This document shows, one piece after another, positions 45,101-54,366 of a stretch of 64,000 nt of DNA (positions are counted from its first letter, which is position 1; each line of letters starts with the position of its first letter). The notes under the pieces are model-generated. The model was not told the DNA's origin. It saw only the letters and a list, made by a program, of their open reading frames with translations, and searched no databases. A program made the translations under genes and the position numbers. The DNA lies in the NCBI GenBank assembly GCA_965248935.1, contig OZ252214.1:1488001-1552000 (forward strand), given 5' to 3'. The DNA is from G032773895 sp965248935 (lineage in GTDB: Bacteria; Pseudomonadota; Gammaproteobacteria; Pseudomonadales; Cellvibrionaceae).

Positions 45101-45197
45101 CTCCAATGCCAATATAATGACTCGGGGTTTGTTCATTCTGACTGGATATTGGATCTGATATTTCGTTATGCTTATCATCGCTAGGTTTGAACAACAT
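42111..45197 (-). CDS. CheB-CheR-PAS-receiver fusion
   Basis: The 1028-residue soluble protein carries CheB (about 25-210; GIGASAGG, VAQHLSPDF, SGTGSDGTRG), CheR (about 235-500; VAGCSSGEEAYSLAI), a long coiled coil with EELETTNEELQSANEEL heptads (about 680-750), a PAS domain (about 755-860) and a C-terminal receiver (about 895-1015; LLLDDD, LVDYNLAGG with the phospho-Asp, NKDEL). In contrast to the protein at 37719 it has a receiver in place of a kinase, so it could accept phosphate from one. It follows the GGDEF-EAL gene by 72 bases in the same direction. Confidence 0.9.
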   Translation of the reverse strand: MLFKPSDDKHNEISDPISSQNEQTPSHYIGIGASAGGLEALEEFFSYLPNNIGAAFVVAQHLSPDFKSMMPELLSKHTSMPIYQANDGVRLKKNTVYLMPPRKNMLITEGRLQISEQMPDENVHMPIDIFLRSLAEDQQHQAIGIVLSGTGSDGTRGVKALKESGGLVIVQEPSSAKFNGMPISAYNTGLADLLLQPRDMGENLVQFIKHPSISGKGSALKKSIPEDGNILNEIFKILESQSSINFSQYKASTVARRIERRIGLNQLNNLEAYLRLLLESPRELQILSKDLLIGVTRFFRDDEAFSLLTQAVIPKIIDECHAKRKDVRFWVAGCSSGEEAYSLAIIADEYIKQKKLDINIKIFATDVDEDAIAEASVGDFSPEIIQDISTERLEKYFTEKEKNYEILPSIRQMVIFAAHNMIDDPPFSNIDLVSCRNVLIYFQHAAQKKVLSSLYFSLRRDGYLFLGSSELLGDLKSHFETVEERSKIYRKISNMHIPIGNMPPLNDSLLGHSSMTMVPVSSSIKINRLSLTNQLTPVLERLIAEYAPDCIVLNEMFDAVHVYGDVSFYTKGVIAGKISNNIKDMVVDDLNVAISTALFRCEKNEDDVFYKDVMLNISKTEQVLIDLSIFCIKGSEISNAPKFYAVQFIRYENSEGQERLPKKITFDATEQSKQRIYDLEQELIKKQEHLQVTIEELETTNEELQSANEELMSANEELQSTNEELQSVNEELYTVNSEYQEKIVELTESNSDLDSVMNSTDIGIIFLDEQLSIRKYTPWVAKYVNVRHSDIGRPFHHISHELVYSEFLADIAKVSGDGQVVEKDIVSAQDHSLLVRILPYHKSQNSTQMGVLITLTNISRLKFVESALQRAQDQLRSSLLNRSERLHKRIVKNDDVKVLLLDDDIFDRKRVKKLLSAVNDRAFNVMACAEIDEAVEFASKNSIDICLVDYNLAGGTAKDFTEKMRYANIDTPVVILSGYSETGLDTDFLNTDIFDFLNKDELSSQLLARSIDYVLERKDVKEALSTLS

Positions 45198-45269
45198 CTC
45201 AGCCCCCTTTTAAGCTGAACGAGCAAAGGGGTATTAGTCAAAACTGACTCAACCCTTGGCTTCCTACAT

Positions 45270-47924
45270 TTAGCTTCCTACATTTTGAGTTATTTCGACA
45301 ATATTACGACTACATGGCTTCGAATTAAGAAGCTCTTCGAATACATCTTTTTCTAATGGCTTATGATAGTAAAAGCCTTGATGAAAACAGCAGTTTCTGC
45401 GTAACAACCACTCTTTAACATCCGCGTTATCTACCCCCTCAGCAATAACATTCAACTTTAAGGTGGCAGCAAGGTTTATAATGGCTTCCACTATCTGTGC
45501 ATCTTCTTCTTCACTAAGCACATCCTTAATAAATGAATGGTCTATTTTCAGAGTATCGAGAGGCATCTTTCTTAAATAAGCTAAAGAGGAATATCCTGTA
45601 CCAAAATCATCTAAGGCCAAACCAAATCCCATTCGCTTTAATTTCCCCAATGTCTTTGAAGCAAGCTCAGGGTCATCAATTAGCGCTGTTTCAGTGACTT
45701 CGAACACAACGCTTTGAGGGTTCACTTTATATAATCCGCAATATTTAAAAATATGAAAGGCTAACTCTTTATCTCGAAATTGTTTGGCAGACAAATTGAT
45801 CGAAACTTTTAGCGACATAGGCGAGGACAGATAACGATTCCAACTATTCATAGTAGAAAATATGGATTGAAATAACCAATCAGAAAAATTATTGATTAAT
45901 CCAGACTCTTCAATCATTTTTATAAATTTATCTGGCCCTGTCTCCTCAACGTCATCTCTGCTCCAACGGCATAATGCCTCGACCCCCACGATATCGCCAA
46001 AAGCCGCATTTACCTGAGGCTGGAAAACAAGTCGAAAATCATCTCGCTTAGGATCTTTTAAACTTTGCCTTAAATGCACATGAAAATTAGCATCTTTGTC
46101 CAACTCCGAGGTATAAAACTTATACTGATTTCTACCTGCTTCTTTTGCTTTATAAAGTGCAACATCCGCTTGTTTCATTAGTACAGACATCTCTGTTTCT
46201 TCTGTATCGGCAACAGATATACCAATAGTACAGGTTACGTATATAGGGCGATCACCAATAATAAATGGATCTGCGAGGGTTTCTATTAGTTTGTCCGCAA
46301 CAATATTAATGGAGCGAGGGTTATCCATATTAGTAAGAATAACCGTAAATTCATCCCCCCCTATTCGAGCAATAGTATCCGCATTTCTTAATGCTTCTCT
46401 TAATCTATTGGCCACCTCTCGTAAGAGCATATCTCCCACATCATGACCTAAAGTATCGTTGATATGTTTAAATTCATCTAAATCGATAAACATCAATACA
46501 ACAGAACCATATCGGCTCACGCCTTTAAGGGCATTTTCCATTCGATCGTGAAAAAAAGCACGATTCACCAAACCCGTTAACTGATCTTTTTCAGCAATAT
46601 CCTGTAATCGTCGCTCATTTTTAAGGTGATCGGTGACATCACTAAAGGTCATAATCAGACCTGTTGTTTCGCCCGTTTCGCTATACAAGCTTTGTGCATT
46701 TGCTTCGACCCAAGTAACTCGTCCAAGCGGTGTCTGAAGCCTAAACTCGCCCTGGTAGGCGCCGGTCAAAGCGGTATCATTTCGAAGCTTATCTAATATA
46801 GAGTCAACATCTGTGGTATGAATCGCATTTAACCAGCCTTTCTCTTCCGCTTCTTCTGGTGACATCTGACTAAACTCACACCATTTATCATTGGCATAAG
46901 TACACTCCCAATGGCGATTGACCTGCAAAATTCCAACCGGCGCTAAATTAGTCAGCAGTTCAAACCGCTGGAGAATACTTTGATAATCCGTTGCAGATTT
47001 CATTCTTTCAGAAATGTCATCCATCACCAGTCCCTTGAGGGTTTCATTACCATGTTTAAGTTCGAATGCCCTCAGGTCTACTAGAATTTTTTTATTGGCA
47101 TTGGTAATAACCGGCACACCGCGCCACACCCGATTCAAGTTGGGTTTCTCTTGTGAGTTGGAAAAATTTCCACCCTGTAACCTTCCGTCTATTTTTGGTA
47201 TCCCCTTCGGTAAAAATTGATCTATCGATTTGGTTAACAAATCCCTTCGAAGAAGCCCAAACATCGAACTGGCTGCTTGATTGCACGTCAAAATATTATT
47301 ATTTCCATCCACTAAAATAACGGAATTAAAAAAATTATCAAATACACCCAGCAATTCAAAATGTGTATCTATTGCTGGATCTATCCGCGTTGTTTTTTGA
47401 GAATGGGTTGTTTTGCTACATGATCTCAATAGGCAACTTGCTGCCGCAATCAGTGGACGTATACGATTTTCAATATCTGCATCAAACCCTGTTAACTTAT
47501 TACACAAAAATACCACGCCATGGATGCACTTCGCATCCACAATGGGTACGCATAAAAAATTGCTAATTTCAGGGTGCGGATTTGGAATGGGTATCTCATT
47601 TATAGAGCAGTTATCATCCCATAAATACTTTCCTGAAATTAACATAGACTGATGTGTCTCAGGTATTGCTGAACTGGCAGACGAACAGTTTTGTATTTCA
47701 AGTATTCCTTGTTGAAGGCGATAACTCGTCGTTAAGTCCCAAGGAATTCTTGTACCTGCCATATCATGACAACGGTATGCATAGCCAAATTCACACTCCA
47801 ACAAAACCATAAGCTGAGTAAGGCTCTTCTCAATAACGTTTTCGGAGCTAGGATTCGTCAGCAGCATTCCTTCAATAACAGAAATGGCTGAGCTTAAACG
47901 ATTATCGGTACGACGGGACATCAA
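45270..47924 (-). CDS. GAF-PAS-GGDEF-EAL c-di-GMP protein
   Basis: The 884-residue protein has an N-terminal GAF-like domain (about 25-165), two PAS domains (about 190-440), a diguanylate cyclase domain with intact active site RIGGDEF and a phosphodiesterase domain with VEALCRW, NLSAKQF, DDFGTGYSSL and IAEGVD. Both c-di-GMP synthesis and degradation are possible; PAS and GAF input may set the balance. No membrane segment is seen. It is first in the minus-strand signalling run, separated by 72 bases from the CheB-CheR-receiver gene. Confidence 0.92.
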   Translation of the reverse strand: MMSRRTDNRLSSAISVIEGMLLTNPSSENVIEKSLTQLMVLLECEFGYAYRCHDMAGTRIPWDLTTSYRLQQGILEIQNCSSASSAIPETHQSMLISGKYLWDDNCSINEIPIPNPHPEISNFLCVPIVDAKCIHGVVFLCNKLTGFDADIENRIRPLIAAASCLLRSCSKTTHSQKTTRIDPAIDTHFELLGVFDNFFNSVILVDGNNNILTCNQAASSMFGLLRRDLLTKSIDQFLPKGIPKIDGRLQGGNFSNSQEKPNLNRVWRGVPVITNANKKILVDLRAFELKHGNETLKGLVMDDISERMKSATDYQSILQRFELLTNLAPVGILQVNRHWECTYANDKWCEFSQMSPEEAEEKGWLNAIHTTDVDSILDKLRNDTALTGAYQGEFRLQTPLGRVTWVEANAQSLYSETGETTGLIMTFSDVTDHLKNERRLQDIAEKDQLTGLVNRAFFHDRMENALKGVSRYGSVVLMFIDLDEFKHINDTLGHDVGDMLLREVANRLREALRNADTIARIGGDEFTVILTNMDNPRSINIVADKLIETLADPFIIGDRPIYVTCTIGISVADTEETEMSVLMKQADVALYKAKEAGRNQYKFYTSELDKDANFHVHLRQSLKDPKRDDFRLVFQPQVNAAFGDIVGVEALCRWSRDDVEETGPDKFIKMIEESGLINNFSDWLFQSIFSTMNSWNRYLSSPMSLKVSINLSAKQFRDKELAFHIFKYCGLYKVNPQSVVFEVTETALIDDPELASKTLGKLKRMGFGLALDDFGTGYSSLAYLRKMPLDTLKIDHSFIKDVLSEEEDAQIVEAIINLAATLKLNVIAEGVDNADVKEWLLRRNCCFHQGFYYHKPLEKDVFEELLNSKPCSRNIVEITQNVGS

Positions 47925-48586
47925 TAAACCTTACAGCTTGTCACTCAAAAATATGCATCTAGGTTTATAGACTAGTTAAGGATTATAGATTCGGCGTAGG
48001 GTATTTCGTAAACATCTAAAAAAAGTCGCCTAGGCTTGAGCATTGACACCAATTACATTAAACCGTATAAACCCACAACTTTAAGGCTTATTGCTATCCA
48101 TTCATCATCTCTTTTAATTCGCCAAATAAGTTTTTCAGTTTCCATTTACGTTCTATAAAATGTTTTTTAAATATCCATATTGATCGGCGTTCTCTGACAT
48201 TATCAATCTAATTCTGGTGAAAAATGCAATAAATAAATCAGGCTCTATATTACATATTGTCTAGAAGACAAGCATATCTTAAAGGGCAGTATCAACAGTG
48301 ATACTGCCATGGCTTAATAACATTTAAGAAGATTCTTCTCCAATTTTTTACCGTGATAAATATAATGTCTTTCAAGGTATAGATAACTCTCATTACGCTT
48401 ATTGTATTTGACATTGCCTCCAATAGTTTGCCTTGTCCCAAGTTGTTATCATGATGCGAAATATAGCTGCGTACGCCGTATTCCCAATTCGATGGGAAAA
48501 TCTCTTTGCTTCAGCAGATGCTCAATCCGTTCTAACAATACGTCGCGTTTATACTTGAAGCCGGTAGAGCCATAAGCCATATTGAG
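47925..48586. other. Non-coding gap upstream of the signalling cluster
   Basis: No gene recognised. The promoter of the minus-strand cluster should be near 47930-48000. A possible second transposase trace (minus strand, around 48440-48560) cannot be assigned. Confidence 0.35.
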
Positions 48587-49020
48587 ATGTGTTTCCTCGC
48601 ACAAACATCTATCCGACTTGATATTGTAGAGATAACCAATAAGCTACATACGGAAAATTTATTTGATGGCGATACATTGAAAGAGGTATTAACGAAAGCG
48701 TATGAAGTTAGGAAAATGTGGATAGCACAGGTAGTCTGTGATCGAGTCTATCATGGACGCCCATTCGTCAATACCCATTCGTCAATAAAATAGCAATACT
48801 GTTACCCACACAGGGCAAGAAAAAAGACAATCGTTATAACAAAAGAAAAAGCGCAAGCAGTGTCGAAGGCGTGTGGTAATTGAGCCGCTCATAAGACCAC
48901 CCACTACTGTTTATCGAGGAATTATCAAAAGGTGCTGCTAGCGATCAGATTAACTTAAACATGGCAGCTTGCACATGGAATTTGAAAAAATGGATAAATT
49001 CCCATTTAGCTTATATTTTT
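48587..49020 (+). pseudogene. IS5-family transposase, C-terminal remnant
   Basis: Fragments read FDGDTLKEVLTKAYEV, VCDRVYHGRPFVN, ILLPTQGKKKDNRYNKRKSASSVE and, after in-frame stops, LSKGAASDQINLNMAACTWNLKKWI. Together they follow the IS5 transposase order DGHTL.., CDRGYRG, ..KRR..IE and ..GD.IN..MAA.A.NLKK. Several stops and frameshifts make it dead. It may belong to the same family as the N-terminal fragment at 22848. Confidence 0.78.
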
Positions 49021-49470
49021 TATTTCTGTAAAGTATCAAAAACCATACTGTCTAGAGTATTAAAAAAATATTGATCATGTTGAAGACGCTAGGTAACGTA
49101 AGCAAATTATTCGCATAAATAAAATAGAAGCTTAACTTATTTGGAGGGGGGAGTAAATGCAGGGTTGTTTCATCATAAAAGACATCATATACCAAGTTAG
49201 ATTATAGTATTTGCTACTTGTATCGACTTTCTATAACGACTTAACAGTGAAATTTATTATCGCTAGCCATACACTTTTCGCCGACTATCGGATCACTCTA
49301 TCAACAGCACTAATACAGCGTCGAATTCATCACATACTATAGGTGCCATTTTATGCTAACTTAGCGTTATCGGTAGAATATTTTACCTTGCATAAAATCT
49401 GGTTATATCTTAGAACGATTGCCTTTATCGCTTTAACAACCATCTTCTTTCTTATGGTAGTGAAACCTAT
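49021..49470. other. Intergenic stretch before the DCC/DUF4166 gene
   Basis: No gene or strong structure is seen. The promoter of the following gene should be here. Confidence 0.35.
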
Positions 49471-50487
49471 ATGAATACACAATCAAATACTATGGGCGTT
49501 TGGTTCGTCTATGACGGAGAATGCCCAATCTGCAATATCGGCGCAAAAGCATGGAGGGTAAAAGAAGAGTTGGGTGAAATACATCTATTAAATGCACGAG
49601 AAAAAATAGATCATAAGATTATTCAGGAAATAAACGCACGAGGATATGATCTAGATGAAGGGATGGTAATTTACGATGGCTATCGTTTTTATCATGGGGA
49701 AGATGCACTGGTTTTTATGACTAAAATTGGCAAGCCAAAAGGATGGCTTAACCGTATAAACAAATGTCTATTTTGGTCCAAACCGATAGCCAATATTATA
49801 TACCCCTGGATGCGCGGCGCTAGAAATCTAACTTTAAAATTAAAGAAAATCGAGCCTATTGATAACTTAAATTTAAAATCCGAACCTATTTTTAAAAAAG
49901 TATTTGGGCAAACTTGGGAAAGCCTTCCTCCTGCTATAAAAAAACATTATTCTGCTCGCCCTTACTCAGAAGATAAAATCCTAGTGCAAGGAAATTTGGA
50001 CATACAATGCTCCGGCCCAATATACGCTTTGTCATCACTGTATTGGCTTCTCGGCAGCATTCCACCTGTTAACGAAAAAAATGTTCCCGTAACCGTAACC
50101 TTTGAAAGTGACAAAAATACACAGGCTTTTCATTTTAAACGTATATTCAATCTAAGAGAACGCAAACCACACCATTTTAAATCACGTATGGTAAGAACCA
50201 GCGGTAATGAATTGGTAGAAATAATGCGTTTTCGTTTAGGCTGGAAAATGAAGTATTTTTGGAATGGTGAAAAGGTGCTAATAGAACATGTGGGTTATGT
50301 ACTCTGTTTATTTGGTCACTTTATACCAATTCCGCTTACCTTAATAGCAGGAAAGGGCTATGCAGAAGAAATCCCCGTGGACAACAATAGCTTTGCTATG
50401 AAAGTCAATATCAAGCACCCACTGTGGGGCACAATTTATGAATATCAGGGAAACTTTAAATTCGTAGAAAGTGAAAATATACTATGA
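49471..50487 (+). CDS. DCC (YuxK/DUF393) thiol-redox domain fused to DUF4166
   Basis: Residues 8-125 form a DCC domain with the motif YDGECPICN, a predicted thioredoxin-like thiol-disulfide fold. Residues about 145-335 match DUF4166 (FGQTWESLPPAIKKHY, PVTVTFES, LGWKMKYFWNGEKV, IPIPLTLIAGKGYAEE). The fused form occurs in marine bacteria; its substrate is unknown. No signal peptide is seen. It is followed 67 bases later by yaeQ on the same strand. Confidence 0.82.
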   Translation: MNTQSNTMGVWFVYDGECPICNIGAKAWRVKEELGEIHLLNAREKIDHKIIQEINARGYDLDEGMVIYDGYRFYHGEDALVFMTKIGKPKGWLNRINKCLFWSKPIANIIYPWMRGARNLTLKLKKIEPIDNLNLKSEPIFKKVFGQTWESLPPAIKKHYSARPYSEDKILVQGNLDIQCSGPIYALSSLYWLLGSIPPVNEKNVPVTVTFESDKNTQAFHFKRIFNLRERKPHHFKSRMVRTSGNELVEIMRFRLGWKMKYFWNGEKVLIEHVGYVLCLFGHFIPIPLTLIAGKGYAEEIPVDNNSFAMKVNIKHPLWGTIYEYQGNFKFVESENIL

Positions 50488-50554
50488 TTAAGCGTGTCTT
50501 GCTTAACATCTGCATTATTGGGTTACAACTACACAACTAACAAGGAGTTGAGTC

Positions 50555-51085
50555 TTGGCTCTCAAACCTACAATATATAAATTCTCTGTATCTTTATCGG
50601 ATTTAGATAAAAACTATTTTGATACTCTTAATTTAATCGTCGCTCAACATCCTTCAGAAACCATTGAACGAATGATGGCTCGCACTCTTGCTCTATGCTT
50701 AAATGCGAGTGAACGAATAGAGTTTACCAAAGGGCTAAGCACACCCGAGGTTCCCGATATTTGGGAAAAAAGTTTAGATGATCAATTCCTTACCTGGATT
50801 GACGTCGGTGAACCCGCTTTTGAACGAATAAAAAAAGCTTGCAGACAAGCCAATAATGTTAAAGTCTATAGCTTTAATAGTAAGTCTGACATTTGGTGGA
50901 AAAACGAAAAAGTGGGCTATTTATCACTCAAAGCAGAAATATTTCAATTTCCCTGGGGGGAAATTCAAGCTCTGGCAAAGCTAGTGGAACGAACTATGGA
51001 GTACTCGGTCACAATAAGCGACAATACTTTGTATATTGCAACGGAAAAAGGGGAAGCTGAAATACTCTGCCAACCTTTAAATTAA
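50555..51085 (+). CDS. yaeQ: YaeQ family protein
   Basis: The 176-residue protein has the usual length of YaeQ, a PD-(D/E)xK-superfamily fold of unclear role. MALKPTIYKFSVSLSDLDKNYF and EPAFERIKKACRQA match the family. The start is TTG at 50555, supported by AAGGAG 7 bases upstream and by alignment of MALK with relatives. The stop codon overlaps the convergent rsuA stop by 3 bases. Confidence 0.9.
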   Translation: MALKPTIYKFSVSLSDLDKNYFDTLNLIVAQHPSETIERMMARTLALCLNASERIEFTKGLSTPEVPDIWEKSLDDQFLTWIDVGEPAFERIKKACRQANNVKVYSFNSKSDIWWKNEKVGYLSLKAEIFQFPWGEIQALAKLVERTMEYSVTISDNTLYIATEKGEAEILCQPLN

Positions 51086-51822
51086 AACACATTGTCAGTT
51101 TGAGAAAAATAAACGTCTTCTTTACAAATTGATCTAACATTTTCAGGAGCAATATCTAACTCCAAGTTGCCTATGGCTATACGCTGTAGCTCTAAGACTT
51201 CGTTTTGAAAACGACCGAACATCCGCCGTATTTGATGATATTTCCCTTCCGTTAATTCTACTTCGGCGGTATGGCTATCGAGTATTCGTAGATTTACAGA
51301 GCGAGTCGTAATATCCTCGTAGGCAAAGTACATACCTTGTTTAAATGCACGGATATACTCTTCATTAACGGGTTTTTCTAACCTGACCCAGTACCGTTTA
51401 ATAATCGAATGTTCTGGGCTGGATAAGCATCTTGACCATCGCCCATCATTGGTTAATAACAACATGCCCGAACTATTAAAATCCAAACGTCCAACAATAT
51501 GCAAGTCTTTAATAGGAAGGCTAGAGGGGTCTACCTGAGTTTGTTTTTTAAGCAGATCGATAACCGTTTTGTTTTTATCGTCTTTAGTCGCACTGACTAT
51601 TCCTCTGGGTTTATGCATCATCAAATAAACTGGAGAGTTATTCTGAAGAATAATATTATCCAATACAATATTAGAAAATTGATCGATCACTTGATTAATA
51701 TCGGTTGCAAATGTGCCATCCACCGTAATTCTTTTTTTTGCAAGTGCTATACGTACATCTCTGCGAGTAAGGTTTGAGTGAATACTAATAAAACGATCAA
51801 GGCGAGTGGATTTTGAATACAT
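51082..51822 (-). CDS. rsuA: 16S rRNA pseudouridine-516 synthase-type enzyme
   Basis: An S4 RNA-binding domain (residues 7-55, RLDRFISIHSNLTRRDVR) precedes the RsuA/RluB-type catalytic domain with GRLDFNSSGMLLLTNDG, the Asp of which forms the covalent intermediate, and EGKYHQIRRMFGRFQNEVLELQR. The length of 246 residues fits RsuA better than the longer RluB/RluF. It lies 7 bases after the lipoprotein gene, so the two form a small operon. Confidence 0.87.
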   Translation of the reverse strand: MYSKSTRLDRFISIHSNLTRRDVRIALAKKRITVDGTFATDINQVIDQFSNIVLDNIILQNNSPVYLMMHKPRGIVSATKDDKNKTVIDLLKKQTQVDPSSLPIKDLHIVGRLDFNSSGMLLLTNDGRWSRCLSSPEHSIIKRYWVRLEKPVNEEYIRAFKQGMYFAYEDITTRSVNLRILDSHTAEVELTEGKYHQIRRMFGRFQNEVLELQRIAIGNLELDIAPENVRSICKEDVYFSQTDNVF

Positions 51823-51829
51823 GTATTTT

Positions 51830-52339
51830 TTATTGTTGAGTACAGTTTAAAAACTCAGATTGATCTTTTGGAAGGCTAGATTGAAGTGTGTCGACTATAT
51901 TTTTAAGTTCTATTTTTGCTGTAAATATCGCTTGACTATTTGGTAAATAATAAACACCTTCCGACTCACACAAGGTAACCACAATTGGAACGTCAGAAAC
52001 AATGACCTTTTCATTAGAATTAACTTGAATTCTATAGCGAATTGTCGGTGTGCTTTGTCCGCGAAAAGTTTCTATAACACTAGCTTCATATTCAATAAAG
52101 GCTTGATGTTCAATATCCTGGTGTATGTCTGTAGTATCCTTAGTGCCGTTGGAGATTGTCCTGGCAGAAATAGGGTGAACAAGTGCACTGTAGGGTGTAT
52201 TAATATAGGCGATTTGGAACCGTGATTCCTGTGGCTGTTCTAAGGCTTCCTTTGACTCTGAAGTTTTTTCACACGCTTGGATTGCAACAAGCAATAATAG
52301 TGTCATTGTAATCAAACTCAGCTTGTATAGTAAATGCAT
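51830..52339 (-). CDS. Hypothetical lipoprotein
   Basis: The 169-residue protein has a lipoprotein signal peptide: basic start, hydrophobic core LITMTLLLLVAI and lipobox IQAC with Cys23. The mature part is beta-rich and contains two more Cys, in VTLCESEG and LNCTQ, that could pair. It does not match a family I recognise. It is the first gene of the pair with rsuA. Confidence 0.75.
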   Translation of the reverse strand: MHLLYKLSLITMTLLLLVAIQACEKTSESKEALEQPQESRFQIAYINTPYSALVHPISARTISNGTKDTTDIHQDIEHQAFIEYEASVIETFRGQSTPTIRYRIQVNSNEKVIVSDVPIVVTLCESEGVYYLPNSQAIFTAKIELKNIVDTLQSSLPKDQSEFLNCTQQ

Positions 52340-52483
52340 AAGGAAACTCTTATTGACTTTAAAATATAATGTGATCTTACCCTACTTTAAACTTACATAT
52401 GCAAACCTAGTAATAGTTACACTGCTAGAGTTACTGTAGACTGCACGGCTTATTTCTACTCTCAACTTGGTTTACTTGCAAGA

Positions 52484-53941
52484 ATGAACGAAACACCAGA
52501 TAAGATGCCCGATAATACTGCCGATGATAACACCTTTGCTCGTTTAGGTTTAAGCCCCCCCATTCTCAAAGCGGTTGAAGAGGAAGGCTATCGTGTTCCC
52601 TCTCCTATTCAACGTCAAGCTATACCCGAGGTCATCAAAGGTAAAGACCTTATGGCTGCGGCACAAACCGGCACGGGTAAAACAGCCGGCTTTACCTTGC
52701 CAATACTAGAGCTTCTCAGCAAAGGAGAGCGGGCAAAAGCAAATCAAGCACGAGTGCTAATTCTCACACCCACCAGAGAATTAGCGGCCCAGATTGGTGA
52801 AAGTGTCGCCACTTACGGGAAGCACCTTCCCCTTAAATCGGCTGTGGTTTTTGGCGGCGTAAAAATTAACCCTCAGATGATGACACTTCGAAAAGGGGTG
52901 GATATTCTTGTAGCAACACCTGGGCGATTATTGGATCTATTCAATCAGAATGCAGTGAAGTTCAAACAGCTTGAGATACTGGTTCTAGATGAAGCTGACC
53001 GTATGTTAGATATGGGGTTTATCCACGACATTAAAAAAATATTGGCCATTCTGCCAAAACAAAGACAAAACCTAATGTTTTCAGCCACTTTCTCTGACGA
53101 TATTCGCACCTTGGCGAGAGGTTTGGTGAAGAGCCCTGTCGAAGTTTCTGTCACACCAAGAAATACAACGGCAAAAACCGTCAAACAGTGGATATACCCT
53201 GTCGATAAAAAACAAAAACCAAAGTTACTGGTGCATTTAATTCAAGAAAATAAATGGCGACAGGTGCTTGTATTTAGCCGAACCAAACACGGTGCCAATA
53301 GGCTTTCTCGTACCTTGACTAACGAGGGCATTAATGCTGCGGCTATTCATGGAGATAAAAGCCAAAATGCACGAACTAAAGCATTAGCAGATTTTAAAAG
53401 CGGAAACGTGAAAGTTTTAGTGGCAACGGATATTGCAGCAAGAGGGATAGATATCGACCAATTACCCCAGGTGGTTAATTTCGATTTACCTAATGTCGCT
53501 GAAGACTATGTACATCGAATCGGTCGTACAGGACGCGCAGGGACAAATGGTCAAGCCGTATCGCTTGTTAGTGCCGATGAATTTGATCAACTTTCTGCCA
53601 TTGAAAATCTGATTAATAAAATTTTGAGAAGAGAATTGATTGAAGGTTTTGAGCCGGTACACGATATACCTGAGTCCAGAATAACTCATAGGCCGAGAAA
53701 GAAATCTAAAAAACCAAAAATAGATCATCGGGATGGTCAGCGCCCTGGTAGCAGTTCCCATATAGGGCAAAAAGGAAAGACCTCTTCAAAAAATACAAGT
53801 AACAACGAGGCAAATGGAAATCGAAAGAAAAAAACATCGGATTCCAAGTCTCCGAATCGACAGTCACAAAGTAAAAATACCCGTAATACTCAATCCAATC
53901 AGGCAAAGCGAGCCTCGCGCAGACACCCGGCTCAACAGTAA
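52484..53941 (+). CDS. rhlE: DEAD-box ATP-dependent RNA helicase
   Basis: The 485-residue protein carries the Q motif (FARLGLSPPILKAVEEEGY...PSPIQRQAI), AQTGTGKT, PTRELAAQI, DEADRMLDMGF, FSATF, VATDIAARGID and HRIGRTGRAG. FARLGL at the N-terminus and the order of motifs fit the RhlE subgroup. The C-terminal 85 residues are basic, Ser/Asn/Lys-rich and disordered (SKSPNRQSQSKN), as common for RNA-binding tails. RhlE acts in ribosome assembly and RNA turnover. It is divergent from the lipoprotein gene. Confidence 0.92.
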   Translation: MNETPDKMPDNTADDNTFARLGLSPPILKAVEEEGYRVPSPIQRQAIPEVIKGKDLMAAAQTGTGKTAGFTLPILELLSKGERAKANQARVLILTPTRELAAQIGESVATYGKHLPLKSAVVFGGVKINPQMMTLRKGVDILVATPGRLLDLFNQNAVKFKQLEILVLDEADRMLDMGFIHDIKKILAILPKQRQNLMFSATFSDDIRTLARGLVKSPVEVSVTPRNTTAKTVKQWIYPVDKKQKPKLLVHLIQENKWRQVLVFSRTKHGANRLSRTLTNEGINAAAIHGDKSQNARTKALADFKSGNVKVLVATDIAARGIDIDQLPQVVNFDLPNVAEDYVHRIGRTGRAGTNGQAVSLVSADEFDQLSAIENLINKILRRELIEGFEPVHDIPESRITHRPRKKSKKPKIDHRDGQRPGSSSHIGQKGKTSSKNTSNNEANGNRKKKTSDSKSPNRQSQSKNTRNTQSNQAKRASRRHPAQQ

Positions 53942-54289
53942 ATCTGATTGAAGTCGGTCCCAGTTTTAACCTTATCTCCCAGGTGATGATCGGAAGAAAA
54001 GCATATGGAATATGCTCACGGGCTTGGTAATTGAGAGAAGTATCTCGGTTATTAAGCTCGGCATTCAAACGTGGCAATATTCTACTCATTAAAGAAAAAC
54101 TCTAAGCTTAAAGTAAGTTTTATTGGCACATGAATTATCTTGTGACGCAAAAATCATTTATTAAGTCTATTTTTTTATTATTGGATATATCTCATCTATT
54201 TTTATAGATTGCAAAAATCTAATAAGCCTATTAATAATCATGAAGACTTCATATATTGTTCTCTCTGTAAAAAAACAATAAACAGTGCT
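53942..54289. other. Intergenic stretch after rhlE
   Basis: No gene or clear terminator. AT-rich toward the right. Confidence 0.35.
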
Positions 54290-54347
54290 ATTAGTTAAAT
54301 ACAGAAATATTAGTTAAATACAGCACCATTAGGTTAAATACAGCGCC
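54290..54347. repeat. Three tandem 19-20-bp units
   Basis: ATTAGTTAAATACAGAAAT, ATTAGTTAAATACAGCACC and ATTAGGTTAAATACAGCGCC follow one another and end 19 bases before the ATG of the next gene, with GAGAGGAGAGG between. The units may be slippage products or regulator sites. Confidence 0.85.
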
Positions 54348-54366
54348 ATAGTAGAGAGGAGAGGCT

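Noticed and set aside
30416..47924. Flagellar chemotaxis operon
   Set aside because: No cheA, cheW, cheY-cheZ, receptor or flagellar gene is present; CheB and CheR occur only as large fusions or a lone CheR.
53706..54089. Minus-strand 127-codon frame at the end of rhlE
   Set aside because: Antisense to the disordered rhlE tail; no motif or ribosome site.
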